A DNA stretch of 25,912 nucleotides from Jimgerdemannia flammicorona (GCA_003990745.1 RBNI01000907.1:1-25912); one strand, 5' to 3'. Counted from the first letter of the stretch, positions 1-9,385 are shown. The notes: generated by a model not told the origin, from the sequence alone. Program-made: numbers and translations.

Positions 1-251
1 CAGCAACAGGTTGCAGTTGAAAGCATAGTGTGATTTAATCCCGGAAGTTGGAGACACGGTTGGTGTAGCGGCAGAATACATAATGTGGGAGGAGCGAAGC
101 AAACCATTGGTAGACCGATGATAAAGACGTGGAAACTGCTACAAGACTGGTCTAACCACCAAAAAAAAATCTGTCCCTATTCATATGAAACGACAGACGA
201 TGCCTATACTGCTTTATTTGCACAACTCACACATTTACAATCCACACAACC

Positions 252-342
252 ACTCTCACATCGAAGGAATATTCCACCGCAAATTAGCCCTTCCTTCGCC
301 CCTCACATCCAAGGAACGTTCCACCGCAAATTAGCCCGTCCC
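252..342. repeat. 47-bp tandem duplication (two copies)
   Basis: A segment of about 42 bp containing ttccaccgcaaattagccc occurs twice with a 47-bp period (about 253-294 and 300-341), with a few substitutions between copies. It lies at the 3' end of the decayed minus-strand gene described next and adds a duplicated stretch around its last codons. No function is implied. Confidence 0.75.
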
Positions 343-1100
343 GCACATCATCATACTCCTCGTTGTCTCTCCCTCCTCCGCCTTTAACTCCGTTCGAACA
401 TTTGTCTTCTCCACTCAAATCTTCATTATCCTCATCCACATGACATTTCCACCATGCCTCCTCGCACTCCTTCTCCCTCTCCTCGCGCAACCTCCACGCG
501 CACGTGCACGTGGCCCTCCACAATGACAAGTCCTCAAGTCATTTCCCGTCGCGCGTATCTTTAGGCAAGTGCACAAAGTAAAATGTCCCATAAATTCCGT
601 CTCCGCGTCTCTTGACACCCCATCCACGCTTCCATTCCGACATGCCCCATTACATACAATTGGATGCCAAGCTTTCCCCTCCTCACCCTTAATCTCAACG
701 CAGTGCAATCTAACGTCCATAAAGACCTCTGGCGGTCGCAGCGGTTCTTCCTTTCCAACGTTTGTCCACACCTCTATGCAATCTGGTGGCACACTGTCCC
801 ACGCCCGTGGCTCAGGGTCTCCAAGTGCCACCCAGCCAAAATCGACCCACCAGTTACTTCCGCCCATTGTCACCTTGGCGTCAGCGTGTTGTGGTGGCCT
901 GTTGGCAGAGGAGGCACCCTAACTCTAACGTACATCCGCACCGCTCTGGCATCGATGACCTGAGAGAAGGATGAAGACGCGACTGGCCGGCCGTACTTGT
1001 TGATTTTCTCTGCCCATTCAAAGTACTTTCTGTACGATAGCGTGAGGGAGCGCGGGAGGAATGGGTACCATTCCACTGTGTTACACATATATGGCACCAT
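284..1100 (-). pseudogene. decayed hypothetical protein-coding region, family not recognised
   Basis: Three minus-strand segments together read like one protein. About 1100-875 has the motif SYRKYFEWAEKINKYGRP. About 885-640 has GSNWWVDFGWVALGDPEPRA and DVRLHCVEIKGEEGKAWHP. About 600-284 has FVHLPKDTRDGK, then an in-frame TGA, then a charged coiled-coil-like stretch REEREKECEEAWWK and an acidic tail. The first two join only by a one-base shift near 873, and the last two by another shift near 600-640, where a GTATGT could instead be a splice donor. Either this is a multi-exon gene whose splicing I cannot resolve, or a pseudogene with two frameshifts and a stop. Base composition is normal, unlike the neighbouring AT-rich DNA. 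Bases 1-250 next to it show nothing I can interpret. Confidence 0.4.
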
Positions 1101-1291
1101 ACCTCTGCGAGCGGACGCCGGCTGTGTTTATGCTTGCTGTAGGGGCTGTAACTATTATCATACCTATTCCAGGAATACCCATATCTACTGTAGCTGATGC
1201 ACTTATACTGGCTCCTTGATTTATCTCTTATGATATCTTAGCATAGAGTAGTATATAGTCTTAGAGAAGTGTTTTCTTGTAGCTACTAAGT

Positions 1292-1304
1292 GGGGCTCAT
1301 AATC
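1292..1304 (-). promoter_or_regulatory. primer binding site matching the anticodon region of initiator tRNA-Met (Copia B)
   Basis: On the minus strand it reads GATTATGAGCCCC, five bases inside the LTR. The core TTATGAGCCC is complementary to the anticodon stem-loop of eukaryotic initiator tRNA-Met (GGGCTCATAA), as in Drosophila copia, which primes from an internal, cleaved half of that tRNA. The equivalent site in Copia A is at 22243-22257. Confidence 0.6.
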
Positions 1305-1309
1305 TTTAT

Positions 1310-1451
1310 TGTAACTTAGTTGGGAATATGGAGTAGGGAGAGAAGAGCAGTAGTATTGTTTATTAATTACTTATGTTTTTACATTTTAAGTAATATAGCT
1401 CAATGATGATATAGTTATATATAAGCTACATTATTAATGAGAATTTTAACA
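1310..1451 (-). repeat. probable LTR of Copia B
   Basis: It starts TGT next to the primer binding site and ends ...AACA on the plus strand, giving TG...CA ends and about 142 bp. That length is close to the 122-125 bp LTRs of Copia A. The inner edge is well defined by the ATAAA spacer; the outer edge is inferred from the TG/CA rule and the interruption of the hAT frame at 1452. No second LTR of this element is in the window. Confidence 0.45.
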
Positions 1452-2150
1452 AAAAGCATCTGCAATATTTTCTCCTGAATGAGGACCCTCAAGCTTGATG
1501 AAGTCAAGAGTAAGTGATTGAAGCTATCAATCAATATCAATCCAATGATCAGTAATATTCAGAAATAAAATAACATTTGGAGGATATCTATATATTGATC
1601 AGAAATAAAATTCTATCTGCCAAATTCCATTTATTTGATATGAGATTAAAATGTCAAGCTTTTTTTTTAAGAGAGAGAGGGATCACAATGTCATGATAAT
1701 ACTCTTATTTTATCTAAAGTTTCTGATAAAGATTGTTAGCTCCTTCTTATAGACCTCTAGGATATTATTGCAAATAGTATCAGTACTTGGCAGATATAAA
1801 TCATACTTAAGAAGACCAAAGATACTATATAATTAATTGCTCTCAATAGTTGTAAATAGTTGATTTATATATATAATCTAGCAAATAAGCTAATTTTAAA
1901 ACTCTACCAAAGTATATAGCTAAATAATTTTGATTAAATAGAGTTATTAGTATAAAAGAGTCAGATAATCATATTTTGAAAGATATGTAACTATACTTAC
2001 TATAGCTTAGAGATTAATTTTATTTATTTTTATATTCTTTTTGATTTTGTCTAATTGTCTTTTTCTTATATATTAGTATATATTCAAAGTTAAACCACTA
2101 TGTATCTTGAACTTCTGGTTATATAATATATGAAATTGGCTGAGTTTAGA
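1452..2150 (-). pseudogene. hAT-family transposase relic
   Basis: Minus-strand translation of about 1460-1860 gives blocks typical of hAT transposases: LPSTDTICNNILEVYKKEL, then ITDHWIDID, then LTLDFIKLEGPHSGENIADA. The last resembles the family block in which a leucine-rich strand is followed by 'EG-HSGENIA'. Stops (TGA/TAG at former Trp/Gln positions) and frameshifts occur throughout. The frame ends abruptly at 1452, where Copia B is inserted; the catalytic C-terminal part is not in the window. The stretch 1860-2150 may be the N-terminal (BED-finger) part but is too decayed to prove. Terminal inverted repeats were not identified. Confidence 0.6.
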
Positions 2151-2154
2151 AGAT

Positions 2155-2220
2155 CAATATTATATATATATATTATATAATAATCAGTTGTATTATATAT
2201 ATATATATATATATATATTC
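2155..2220. repeat. (TA)n low-complexity tract
   Basis: Two runs of alternating TA, the longer about 26 bp ending near 2218. It is simple sequence in an AT-shifted region and no gene is seen between it and the Copia A LTR at 2483. Confidence 0.8.
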
Positions 2221-2482
2221 ACCTATAGTAATTATAAATAATCTCACTACTAATCTTAGTATAATATTGTCAGATTTTAGAATAAATATTGTGAAGAGTA
2301 TATGGGACTATTGAAGATATTTGACTTAAAGTATCATCAGTACTATAAATTGTTAAAGATTGGTCAGTTGATATAAGTGCTTAAATACTCTATATATTTG
2401 TATATATATTTATATAAATACATCTAGTATATGAGTTACATAGCATATTTAGATTAAATAATTTGAAGAATTTGGATTAAAG

Positions 2483-2607
2483 TGTTATAAAAGAGAGCAT
2501 TTTATTAAAGTTGTATAGATTATATATTTTATACTTTACTGATGAATGATATAAATCTGATAGAATGATATAAGCATATATTGATATATTGAGTTACTAT
2601 CTCAATA
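2483..2607 (-). repeat. 3' LTR of Copia A (125 bp)
   Basis: Aligned with 22263-22384. Shared blocks include catactttactgatgaatga / tatactttactgatgaatga and aatctgatagaatgatata. On the minus strand it begins TATTGAGATAG (a TG start mutated to TA) and ends ATAACA. It is preceded by a purine tract and followed on the outside by the TAAAG target repeat. These are very short LTRs. Confidence 0.85.
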
Positions 2608-2616
2608 CTCCTGCTC
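2608..2616 (-). promoter_or_regulatory. polypurine tract of Copia A
   Basis: On the minus strand GAGCAGGAG sits directly against the start of the 3' LTR, the expected place for the plus-strand primer. The sequence from here to 2942 is the AT-rich 3' untranslated end of the element and holds no other feature. Confidence 0.6.
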
Positions 2617-2941
2617 AATAAGATATATATTCAAAATATATATATATATATAAACTAGAATAAAAGCAATATATAATATATACAAAACTAGAACTATATA
2701 TAACTCAATTTACTAAATATAATCTTATATTCAAGAAATTTTTATAGATTGAAAAGTATTCTGAAATATATCCAAAATATCCAAAATATCTATCTATAGA
2801 TAAAGATTGCAATATATATAATCTACTCATAGATGAGATATATAACTAATATATATATAGTATGAGAGGCTTTTAATAGCCTGAAAAATATCTTATGATC
2901 AACTAAATGCTAGTATATAGCTTATAAGACTTATAATACCC

Positions 2942-5075
2942 ATTCCTTGAATATACTGCTCAAACTTTGGCTTTGAAAGAGCTTTAGTCAATGAGTCTAC
3001 AATTATATACTTTATGGGAATATATTCTAAATATATAATACTATTTTCTATATATTTTTATATAAAATAATGCTGTATATCAATATGCTTCATTTTATTA
3101 TAATGTACTGAATTCTTGATAAGTACTATTATAGATTAGTTGTCTTGTCTGATCAGTATAAGGTTCTCCTGAGTAAAGCTAAACTCTTTTAATAGTTTCT
3201 AGAGTTAAATAACTTCCTTTATTACTAATGATAATGTCTAATATTTGGCTTATATGGATGAAATTATAATAGAGAATTATTTATATATTTGTTATAAGAT
3301 AACAGACCCTTCATCTTTATCAATATAGAAGAGATATCTGGTCATAGACTAGCAATCATCCAAGTCTCTAGTCCAATTAGTATTATATATACTAAATAGC
3401 CAGATATTGTTACTTTTATCATTACTCTTACTTAATCCAATATTACTACTTAATGTGAGCATATAGTATACTAATTTCTTTAAATATTGGAAAATTCTCT
3501 TAATTATGGTTCAATATATATTATCATAGTATAAGCAATACTATACTACTTTATTGATAGTATAGGATATATTAGGTCTTATTCCAAGTATTAGATATAT
3601 AAGAGAACTGACTGCTTATCAATAGAGAATATTAGTACCAATACTCTTAGTGGATATATTATCATCATTTTCAGACATATTATTAGGCTTTCTTAACTTT
3701 ATAGAAGTCTCCATTGAGGTGTCAACAGGCTTACATTTACTCATATTGAAGGTTTGAGAATGGCTTTGGCATAAGTTTCTTACAAGAGATATATAGCATA
3801 TATATTTCTATTATATATAATAGATATCTCTAAAAAAAAAAGAATATATTGCCTATATCAGTTATCTTGAATTCTCAGCATAGGGCTTCTTTGACTCTAT
3901 TAAGCCTATTCTTACTGGTAATGATGATTATATCATTAATCTATATACTAATGAATACTATGCTATCATTATCATAATACTGAATATATATATAATTATC
4001 TGCTTCACAATATGTAAATTTATTATTAAGGAGATATTTATCAATCCTTTTATTCTATAGCCATGCTACTTGTTTAATACTATATAGTCTCTTATATAAT
4101 TTGCATATGAGCTTACTATTTTCATATTCTTATAATTAATAGATATATAGTTTGATATCTATATCACTATTTAAAAATACTATCTTTATATCTATTTGAT
4201 AGATTTCTAGATTATATAGTATACTGATTACAAGAAGTATTCTAAGTAAAGTAAGCTTGAATATTAGTAAAAATATTTCATTATAGTCTATGCTATAATT
4301 CTATAAATAATTCTTAGTAATAAAATGAGTTTTATACTACTCTATATTACTATTAATATTATGTTTTATCCTATATACTCACTTGAATCTAATTACTTGA
4401 TAGTTTGGCAGAAAAGATACTAAATTCTATATACTATTTTTAATATATAAATTATATTCCTCATCTATTATGCATTATCATTTCTTATTATTGAGATATT
4501 ATATAGCCTTATCATATATTCTTAGCTTATTAGAAGATATCACAATATATATATATTTATATACTTCAGTATAGCTTATATGGTCCTTTTGTTACTATCT
4601 AGAACTTGTTAGTATATCTCAATAACTTCTTAATTCTGAGCAAGTTTCTCAGCATATATTGGAGTACTTTTGAATTTATTTACTCTTCATAGAAGATCCT
4701 TTATCATTGTATTCACTGTCATCTTCATCTTTGATCTTAGTAATTCTTGGCTTGGACAACCCTAGCTCAGGCTCAGATATATATAGTGATTGAAAATAAT
4801 TTTGATTCACTGCTGAAATTATTGGGAATATTGGTAGCATCAGTTATTGTACTAGCTAGAATATAGAGGTTTCTATCAGGACTTCTACATAAATCTCCGA
4901 GCCTTTTTTATTGAATTGTATATTATGTGAAATCACTATATATCTTATATATAGATTTTAAAGTTTATATAATTTTCTACTATATCCTAGAAGTATGTAC
5001 TTAACTGTCTTTAGCTCAAATTTATACCTATTGGTACTCTTGTCAAGAATATATACATCATATCTAAATATATAG
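2942..5075 (-). pseudogene. Copia A pol: integrase C-terminus, reverse transcriptase and RNase H (degenerate)
   Basis: Minus-strand motifs appear in the correct order. YILDKSTNRYKFELKTVKYI and LLGYS near 5060-4970 are the integrase C-terminus. LPNYQVIRFK, a stop in place of Trp, then VYRIKH near 4420-4370 is the start of the reverse transcriptase. YQIDIKIVFLNSDIDIKLY near 4200-4130 corresponds to the first catalytic Asp region. LYKRLYSIKQVAWL follows near 4085. INDIIII at 3940-3932 stands where YVDD is expected (Val to Ile and Asp to Asn, both G-to-A changes). VDSLTKALSKPKFEQYIQ at 3000-2948 is the end of RNase H. About half of the former Trp and Gln codons are stops. The Gypsy element interrupts it at 5075/13883. 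Confidence 0.85.
5072..5075. repeat. target-site duplication ATAG, left copy (Gypsy)
   Basis: ATAG directly precedes the Gypsy 5' LTR and reappears directly after its 3' LTR at 13883-13886. A fifth base could belong (t on the left, a on the right). The insertion point is within the Copia A integrase reading frame. Confidence 0.65.
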
Positions 5076-5404
5076 TATAACAGTGATCCCAGAATAATGA
5101 CATCAGCACAGAAGACAGTCTTTCCTTACAAGCTATCAGATCAGAGCATAAGAAGATCATATGGTATATGAGATGAGCAATGATGACCAACTGTGAGTCA
5201 TTGTGACTACAGTACAAGTATCTTGAGGAATATAAAAGAAGGATCAAGGAACTGCAGTAACAGCAGCTAATAAGACCCACCAATCCCAAAATAGCTCAAA
5301 GACTCACTACAAATGAAATACCTACTACCTGCCAAACCTCAAGGTCAAGGAATTACCAAGGCACCTCAGTCAAAGAAAGGATATTCCAAGACATCAGAAG
5401 AGCC

Positions 5405-6166
5405 ATGAGGACCCACTCAAGAAGGACTCCTAGCATCAACCTGGGTACTAGTGACTCTTATCACTATATCCTCTACTATTGTGAAATGGAAACAAGGATC
5501 ACTATTGCTACCGAATGTCTCCAAATGTGGCAGGAGTATAAAATAGAAAACCTCCTCTGCTGGGAGTTCCCACAGGCCAGCCCTCAAGAGCTACAAGATG
5601 CCACTCCCATGGATATATATAAGGTAAGAATGGCTAAGAAGATCTATCAGATCTTCAGGCATGCACCATGATTGATCCCCAACTTGGAGTATGTTAGAGT
5701 CTCAGATTTCAGAGATCTGTCATCCTGCCATATCAATGTATTAGAAGCCAGAGTGACTACAGAAGCTCAGTCCACTATCACCCTCAATAGTGATGAAGTA
5801 GAAGACTTCTGGCATCCTATCCTTCAGGACAACCCAGACCAATTTCTGCAAGAATTGATCTCAGTATTCCAAAGCCCAAGTATTCAGGTTAGATCTCTCC
5901 AAGATCCCATATTTGTTCTCTATTTTGTGGAAGAGAACCTCATAGACTGAAGAGCTCCAGACCTCCTTCCCGCTGTCAAACATGATGACGTCATTGGCAA
6001 TGATGTCATCCTGCACAATATCAAAGCATGTAAAACATGTGATATATGCAAGATGTGCAATCTATATGATGATAACGATAACAATGAATTTATGGATCTC
6101 ATCTCTTTCAAAGACATCCTGATCTCTAATGATGAAGCCCCCATGGTCCTGAATATTCTACTCTAA
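5405..6166 (+). pseudogene. 253-codon reading frame inside U3 of the 5' LTR, product unknown
   Basis: ATG at 5405, TAA at 6164-6166, one frame throughout, interrupted by TGA at 5669-5671 and at 5948-5950. Both positions are TGG (Trp) in the 3' LTR copy. Visible features are a basic N-terminus (MRTHSRRTPSINLG), a central part rich in aromatic and charged residues (IYQIFRHAP, NSDEVEDFWHPILQDNPDQF), a cysteine cluster CKTCDICKMC, and an acidic tail (DDNDNNEF). No signal peptide or membrane segment is obvious. In this frame the codons upstream stay open back to a TAA at 5258-5260 shared by both LTRs, so the start could lie upstream of 5405. It is not gag or pol, and I recognise no family. Its place in U3 upstream of the LTR promoter recalls the sag gene of mouse mammary tumour virus in position only. 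Confidence 0.6.
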
Positions 6167-6179
6167 GTCTCTTGGTTAC

Positions 6180-6283
6180 ACTGAATAATGCCAGCACTGG
6201 TATTTGATGTAATACTGAATAATGCCAGCACCAGTATTCTGATGTGACACTGAATTATACCAGCATCCTGAATCTGTACAATC
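6180..6283 (+). repeat. three 34-35 bp direct repeats in U3 (5' LTR)
   Basis: Units begin at 6180, 6214 and 6249, each starting actgaat and containing a (a/t)atgccagca or tataccagca core. The same three units are in the 3' LTR near 13435-13540. They sit between the U3 reading frame and the TATA box, where enhancer repeats are common in LTRs. Enhancer function is an inference from position. Confidence 0.7.
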
Positions 6284-6392
6284 ATCAGTACTGATCCTGA
6301 AACTTAGTAGTTTTTCCTGTCCTGGTATTTTATTTTAGTTATTGGAATTTATATTTAGCTTTATATCTTAGCAACCATTGAATTATATTTTG

Positions 6393-6425
6393 TATAAATA
6401 CTCCTCTTATTTCCTCTGAAATAAA
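6393..6425 (+). promoter_or_regulatory. LTR core promoter and polyadenylation signal
   Basis: TATAAATA at 6393-6400, then AATAAA at 6420-6425. Both are conserved in the 3' LTR (13647-13654 and 13674-13679). This puts transcription start (the beginning of R) at roughly 6420-6430 and shows that U3 fills most of the LTR. Confidence 0.65.
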
Positions 6426-6634
6426 GTCAGTCAACTCAGAGCAATACATACAATTCCTTGCAAGCAATCTAAGAGATAACAAGACAGTTAAAGATAAGAA
6501 GTTTGAGGACTATAAGACCTTGGAAAGGTACTCCAATAAGAACTTACTTATAACAAACTTGAGTTAGTCTAAGAGATACACCTTGAAGAGAATCTGGCAT
6601 ATTTGAAAGACTCAGTAACTACTACATAACAACT

Positions 6635-6648
6635 TAGTGCCCATTGAC
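6635..6648 (+). promoter_or_regulatory. probable primer binding site of the Gypsy element
   Basis: TAGTGCCCATTGAC begins three bases after the LTR. If the second base was G before a G-to-A change it would read TGGTGCCC..., complementary to a tRNA 3' end closing in GGGCACCA. I did not assign the tRNA. Confidence 0.45.
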
Positions 6649-6751
6649 TGGTGATTCAAGACAAATCTCTCACTTTCAAGCTGAAAAATGAACAACTCCT
6701 ACAATAACTACCCTGACTACAAGAGTCACCCCTGCAAGAATTCAAGATAAG

Positions 6752-7560
6752 ATGGAAATGTGTCTCCCCACATTCTATAGATATACTACTGAAGAGTTAA
6801 TCCTGATCTTCATTGAAGACTTTGAACAATTTGCTGTCATATGAGCCCTTAGTGTGGATGCACAATTGGCCCTTCTACCAGTCAGCCTCAGAGGATCTGC
6901 TAGAGACAAGTTCAATATAGCCACTATTGCTAATAATGGTGCAGCCAAACTTACTAATATAAAGGCCTTCCTTAGAATAACATACTATACTGAAGAAATC
7001 AAGCAAGCTCTCAAGGATCAACTCAATACTATCTGCCAGGGACTTAGTAAAGATCTTAACTCATTTTATATCCAAATCTGCTACCAGATTGTCCTGACTA
7101 GCTATGATGACTGCCTCAAGGAACAAATAGCAGATTCAACCTTCCTCAAAGGAGTTTACTCTGAAATTGCCTTAGCAATCCAGTCTACTCCAGCAGTACT
7201 GACCCTTGATTAGAAAGTGGTCTTTGCACAGAGATATTAGACTATCAGACACTCTGCTAAACACTTAATAGAGAAAATAACTGACATCAAGATGTAGCCA
7301 TCAAAGCCAACCAGTATCATACCTACCACAGTTGTAAACAGACAACCATCCCCACCTACCTCCAAGATAGCCAAAGCTGACCCAGTGGAAGAACTCACCA
7401 AGTAGTTTGCTGAGATGACTGCATACCTTGGTGATGTTATCAGAGAAGTCTGAAGTGTCAACAGGAGACCAGTGCAGATATTTACAGCTGCTACAGAAGA
7501 ATGCAATATCACATACTTCAGATGTGGAGAAGAAGGCCACTATGCAAAGAATTGTATAAC
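6752..7560 (+). pseudogene. Gypsy gag (capsid and zinc knuckle), degenerate
   Basis: It is in frame with the downstream pol. An ATG at 6752 starts MEMCLPTFYRYTTEELI, followed by a capsid-like helical region (LLPVSLRGSARDKF, about 6875-7213). It ends in a zinc knuckle at 7514-7555, whose first Cys has become Tyr (TAC for TGC): YFRCGEEGHYAKNC. In-frame stops are at the TGA near 6841, at 7211-7213 and several to 7455. Gag would form the particle and bind RNA. No stop or frameshift that looks ancestral separates gag from pol, so the element probably made one Gag-Pol polyprotein. Confidence 0.75.
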
Positions 7561-8139
7561 CAAAACAAGACACAAAGCCCAACCAAGCAATGCTAGCAGA
7601 ACCAGAGAACAAACCAATGCAGTAGTCATCAAGAAGATTGGTGATACTGATGATAAAGAATACTACAAGAAGCTCGAATTCTACCCTGCTACTGAAGGTA
7701 CCAGAACCCGGTCCAAGCCCTATGACAGGAAGAGCAACAGCAAGCCAGTTGGAAGACCAAAGAAGACCCCAGCTATCACTATTCAAAGCAAGACTCAACC
7801 CAAGGAGATTGATCAAGATATGGAGTTAGATGAAGCTGCCTGCCAAATTATTAAAAGCACTACTCCAGTCTCAGGAAAAAGCAAGAGCAAGAAGGAACAG
7901 AAGCTGTGCAAGACCAAGATCCACCAGTATGATATCTACAAGGATCTCAAGGAACAGAAGGTCAATGCTACCTTTGAACAGCTAGCCGAAGTCTCTGCCT
8001 TCAGACAGCAGTTGAGAGTAGAACTTGCAACTACTGCCAAGAATCAAGAGTACAAGATTGTAGAAGCTCACAATGTACAGGAAGAATCTGAAAACTCAGG
8101 TGAAGAATCCAAAGACCAGCACAAGACATCAGCCTATAC

Positions 8140-8515
8140 CTCATGTCAGATCGAAGACTATATCTTTGATATCATTATTGATATCAGTGCTGGAGGATAT
8201 CTCATAAGCAAGAAGACAATTGACTGCCTAGGTTGGGATATTGAAGAGTTCACTAAGATAGTCTATATCATAGCAGATGATATACAAGCTACCCCCCTTG
8301 GCAAAATCTGAGAAGTCCCCATCAAGATAGGAGGAGCTACTATCTCAGTAGACATAATTGTTATAAGTACCACTAACTATGCCATCCTCATTGGCAACCA
8401 ATAGCTTTACAAGGCCAAGGCCATTATTGACCTCAATGTCCAGAAGATGTAGATCAACTATAGAGGAAGAAAGATATGAGTCTCTATCAATGTCTACAAA
8501 GAAGTTCTACCAGAT
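8140..8515 (+). pseudogene. Gypsy aspartic protease domain
   Basis: IIDISAGGYLIS near 8174-8208 is a retropepsin active-site loop in which the usual Asp-Ser/Thr-Gly-Ala reads D-I-S-A (catalytic Asp codon 8180-8182). Downstream YAILIGNQ and KAKAIIDLN match the 'ILGNDWL...A.ID' end of Gypsy proteases. Stops occur at 8309-8311, near 8401, near 8450 and near 8477. It would cleave the polyprotein. The region 7560-8140 before it is a hydrophilic linker without recognised domains. Confidence 0.75.
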
Positions 8516-9385
8516 ATGGAGGAAGGAGATGAAGAGGACACAGAGGTCTTCATACACTCAGTGAACAAGAACAAGAACAAGACACCCAAGCTTACAGATG
8601 AGCAGTGGTACAACAAGATCATTGATGGCTATGCCCCTCAAGGAAGATGCCCCCATGGTACTAGGATGTACTACTCTGAACACCTGAATGACTGCTGGTT
8701 TTGTATCAGTAAAGTCAGGAAAATCTGCCAACAGAAACATGAGCAAGAAGCCGCTGAAGTAAAAAGGAAAGTCAAAGAAGATGACCAGCCCCCAGAGCTT
8801 CAGGCTGACAGTGATAATGAGGAGGAACAAGAATCAGACATCACCCTCAAGGTCAAGAAGTTTCACCCTAAAGCCAAGATCCCAGAATACAAGACTGAAG
8901 GAGTCATAGGAATGGACCTTATCAGCATTCAAGATGCTACCCTTGAACCACAGACCACCACCCTACTTGGCACTGGAATTGGAGTCAAGCTGCCAGAAAA
9001 CCATACTGAAATTATCAAGACCAGGAGCAGTCTGGCCAAAAGCGAAATCTCAGTTGAAGGAGGAGTAATTGACCCTAATTACACTGATGAGATCTTCCTC
9101 ATAGTCAGAAATCACAACCCCACCACCCCATTCAAAGTCAAGAAGCATGACAGGATTGGTCAGATGCTGATCCACAAAATCAAGAAGCCCAAGATCATAG
9201 AAGCCATCAAACTCATCAAGACTAAGAGAGGAGAACAAGGCTTTAGATCTACTGGAAGAAAAGCTGATACTGCTATCAAGATTACTGAACTTGAGCACAA
9301 GAAAGATAAGGACCAGAATAAGCACACATACACTATTGGAGAAAACTTTCCCCTGGAGAAACAACTTCTCAGGATTCTGCACTAG
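8516..9385 (+). pseudogene. Gypsy pol segment: Cys/His-rich module and dUTPase domain
   Basis: This is a 289-codon open stretch of the Gypsy frame. Counting from 8516, residues 43-71 hold a compact Cys/His set (GRCPHG at 43-48, NDCWFC at 58-63, a further Cys at 71) that could bind zinc. An acidic linker follows (about 80-112). Residues 120-250 (8873-9265) match trimeric dUTPase. Motif 1 is GMDL (about 132-135). Motif 2 is TRSSLA (169-174). Motif 3 is GGVIDPNYTDEI (182-193), with the catalytic Asp and base-stacking Tyr present and Gly replaced by Asp. Motif 4 is KKHDRIGQMLI (209-219). Motif 5 is RGEQGFRSTG (238-247), where GFGSTG is usual. The enzyme converts dUTP to dUMP and keeps uracil out of new DNA. 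The two altered glycines are G-to-A changes and probably recent damage. Location between protease and RT differs from lentiviruses, where dUTPase follows RNase H. Confidence 0.9.

Larger units (their letters stand above)
1110..1451 (-). mobile_element. 5'-end fragment of a Ty1/Copia element (Copia B)
   Basis: Three parts line up with the 5' end of the Copia element at 22140-22384. Read on the minus strand they are an LTR (about 1451 to 1310, TGTT...TACA), a 5-nt ATAAA spacer followed by a primer binding site (1304-1292), and a leader leading to a gag N-terminus-like frame (about 1240 to 1110, with a Ser/Thr/Ile/Gly-rich stretch including VDMGIPGIGMIIV). The leader contains the shared motif agaagtgtttt/agaggtgtttt. 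The element is cut off at about 1110, where GC-normal DNA begins. Its LTR differs in sequence from that of Copia A, so it is a related but distinct family. The outer edge is supported because the hAT coding relic stops exactly there. Confidence 0.5.
5076..6631 (+). repeat. 5' LTR of the Gypsy element (1556 bp)
   Basis: Colinear with 12330-13882. It begins TATAACAG (TGTAACAG in the 3' copy) and ends CATAACA. Contents in order: the U3 reading frame 5405-6166, three 34-35 bp direct repeats 6180-6283, TATA box 6393-6400, polyadenylation signal 6420-6425, then R-U5. In the first roughly 320 bp I count about 33 differences from the 3' LTR, one of them a transversion. The rest are C/T or G/A, mostly in CpA context on one strand or the other. 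Confidence 0.92.

Noticed and set aside
5011..5289. Minus-strand frame of 92 codons across the Copia/Gypsy junction
   Set aside because: A chance fusion of Copia integrase remnant with antisense LTR; the LTR-derived part recurs at 12274-12543 simply because the LTR is repeated.
7237..7816. Hydrophobic minus-strand frames that look like membrane proteins
   Set aside because: Antisense of the hydrophilic Gypsy gag-protease linker; hydrophobicity is a by-product of reading the opposite strand.
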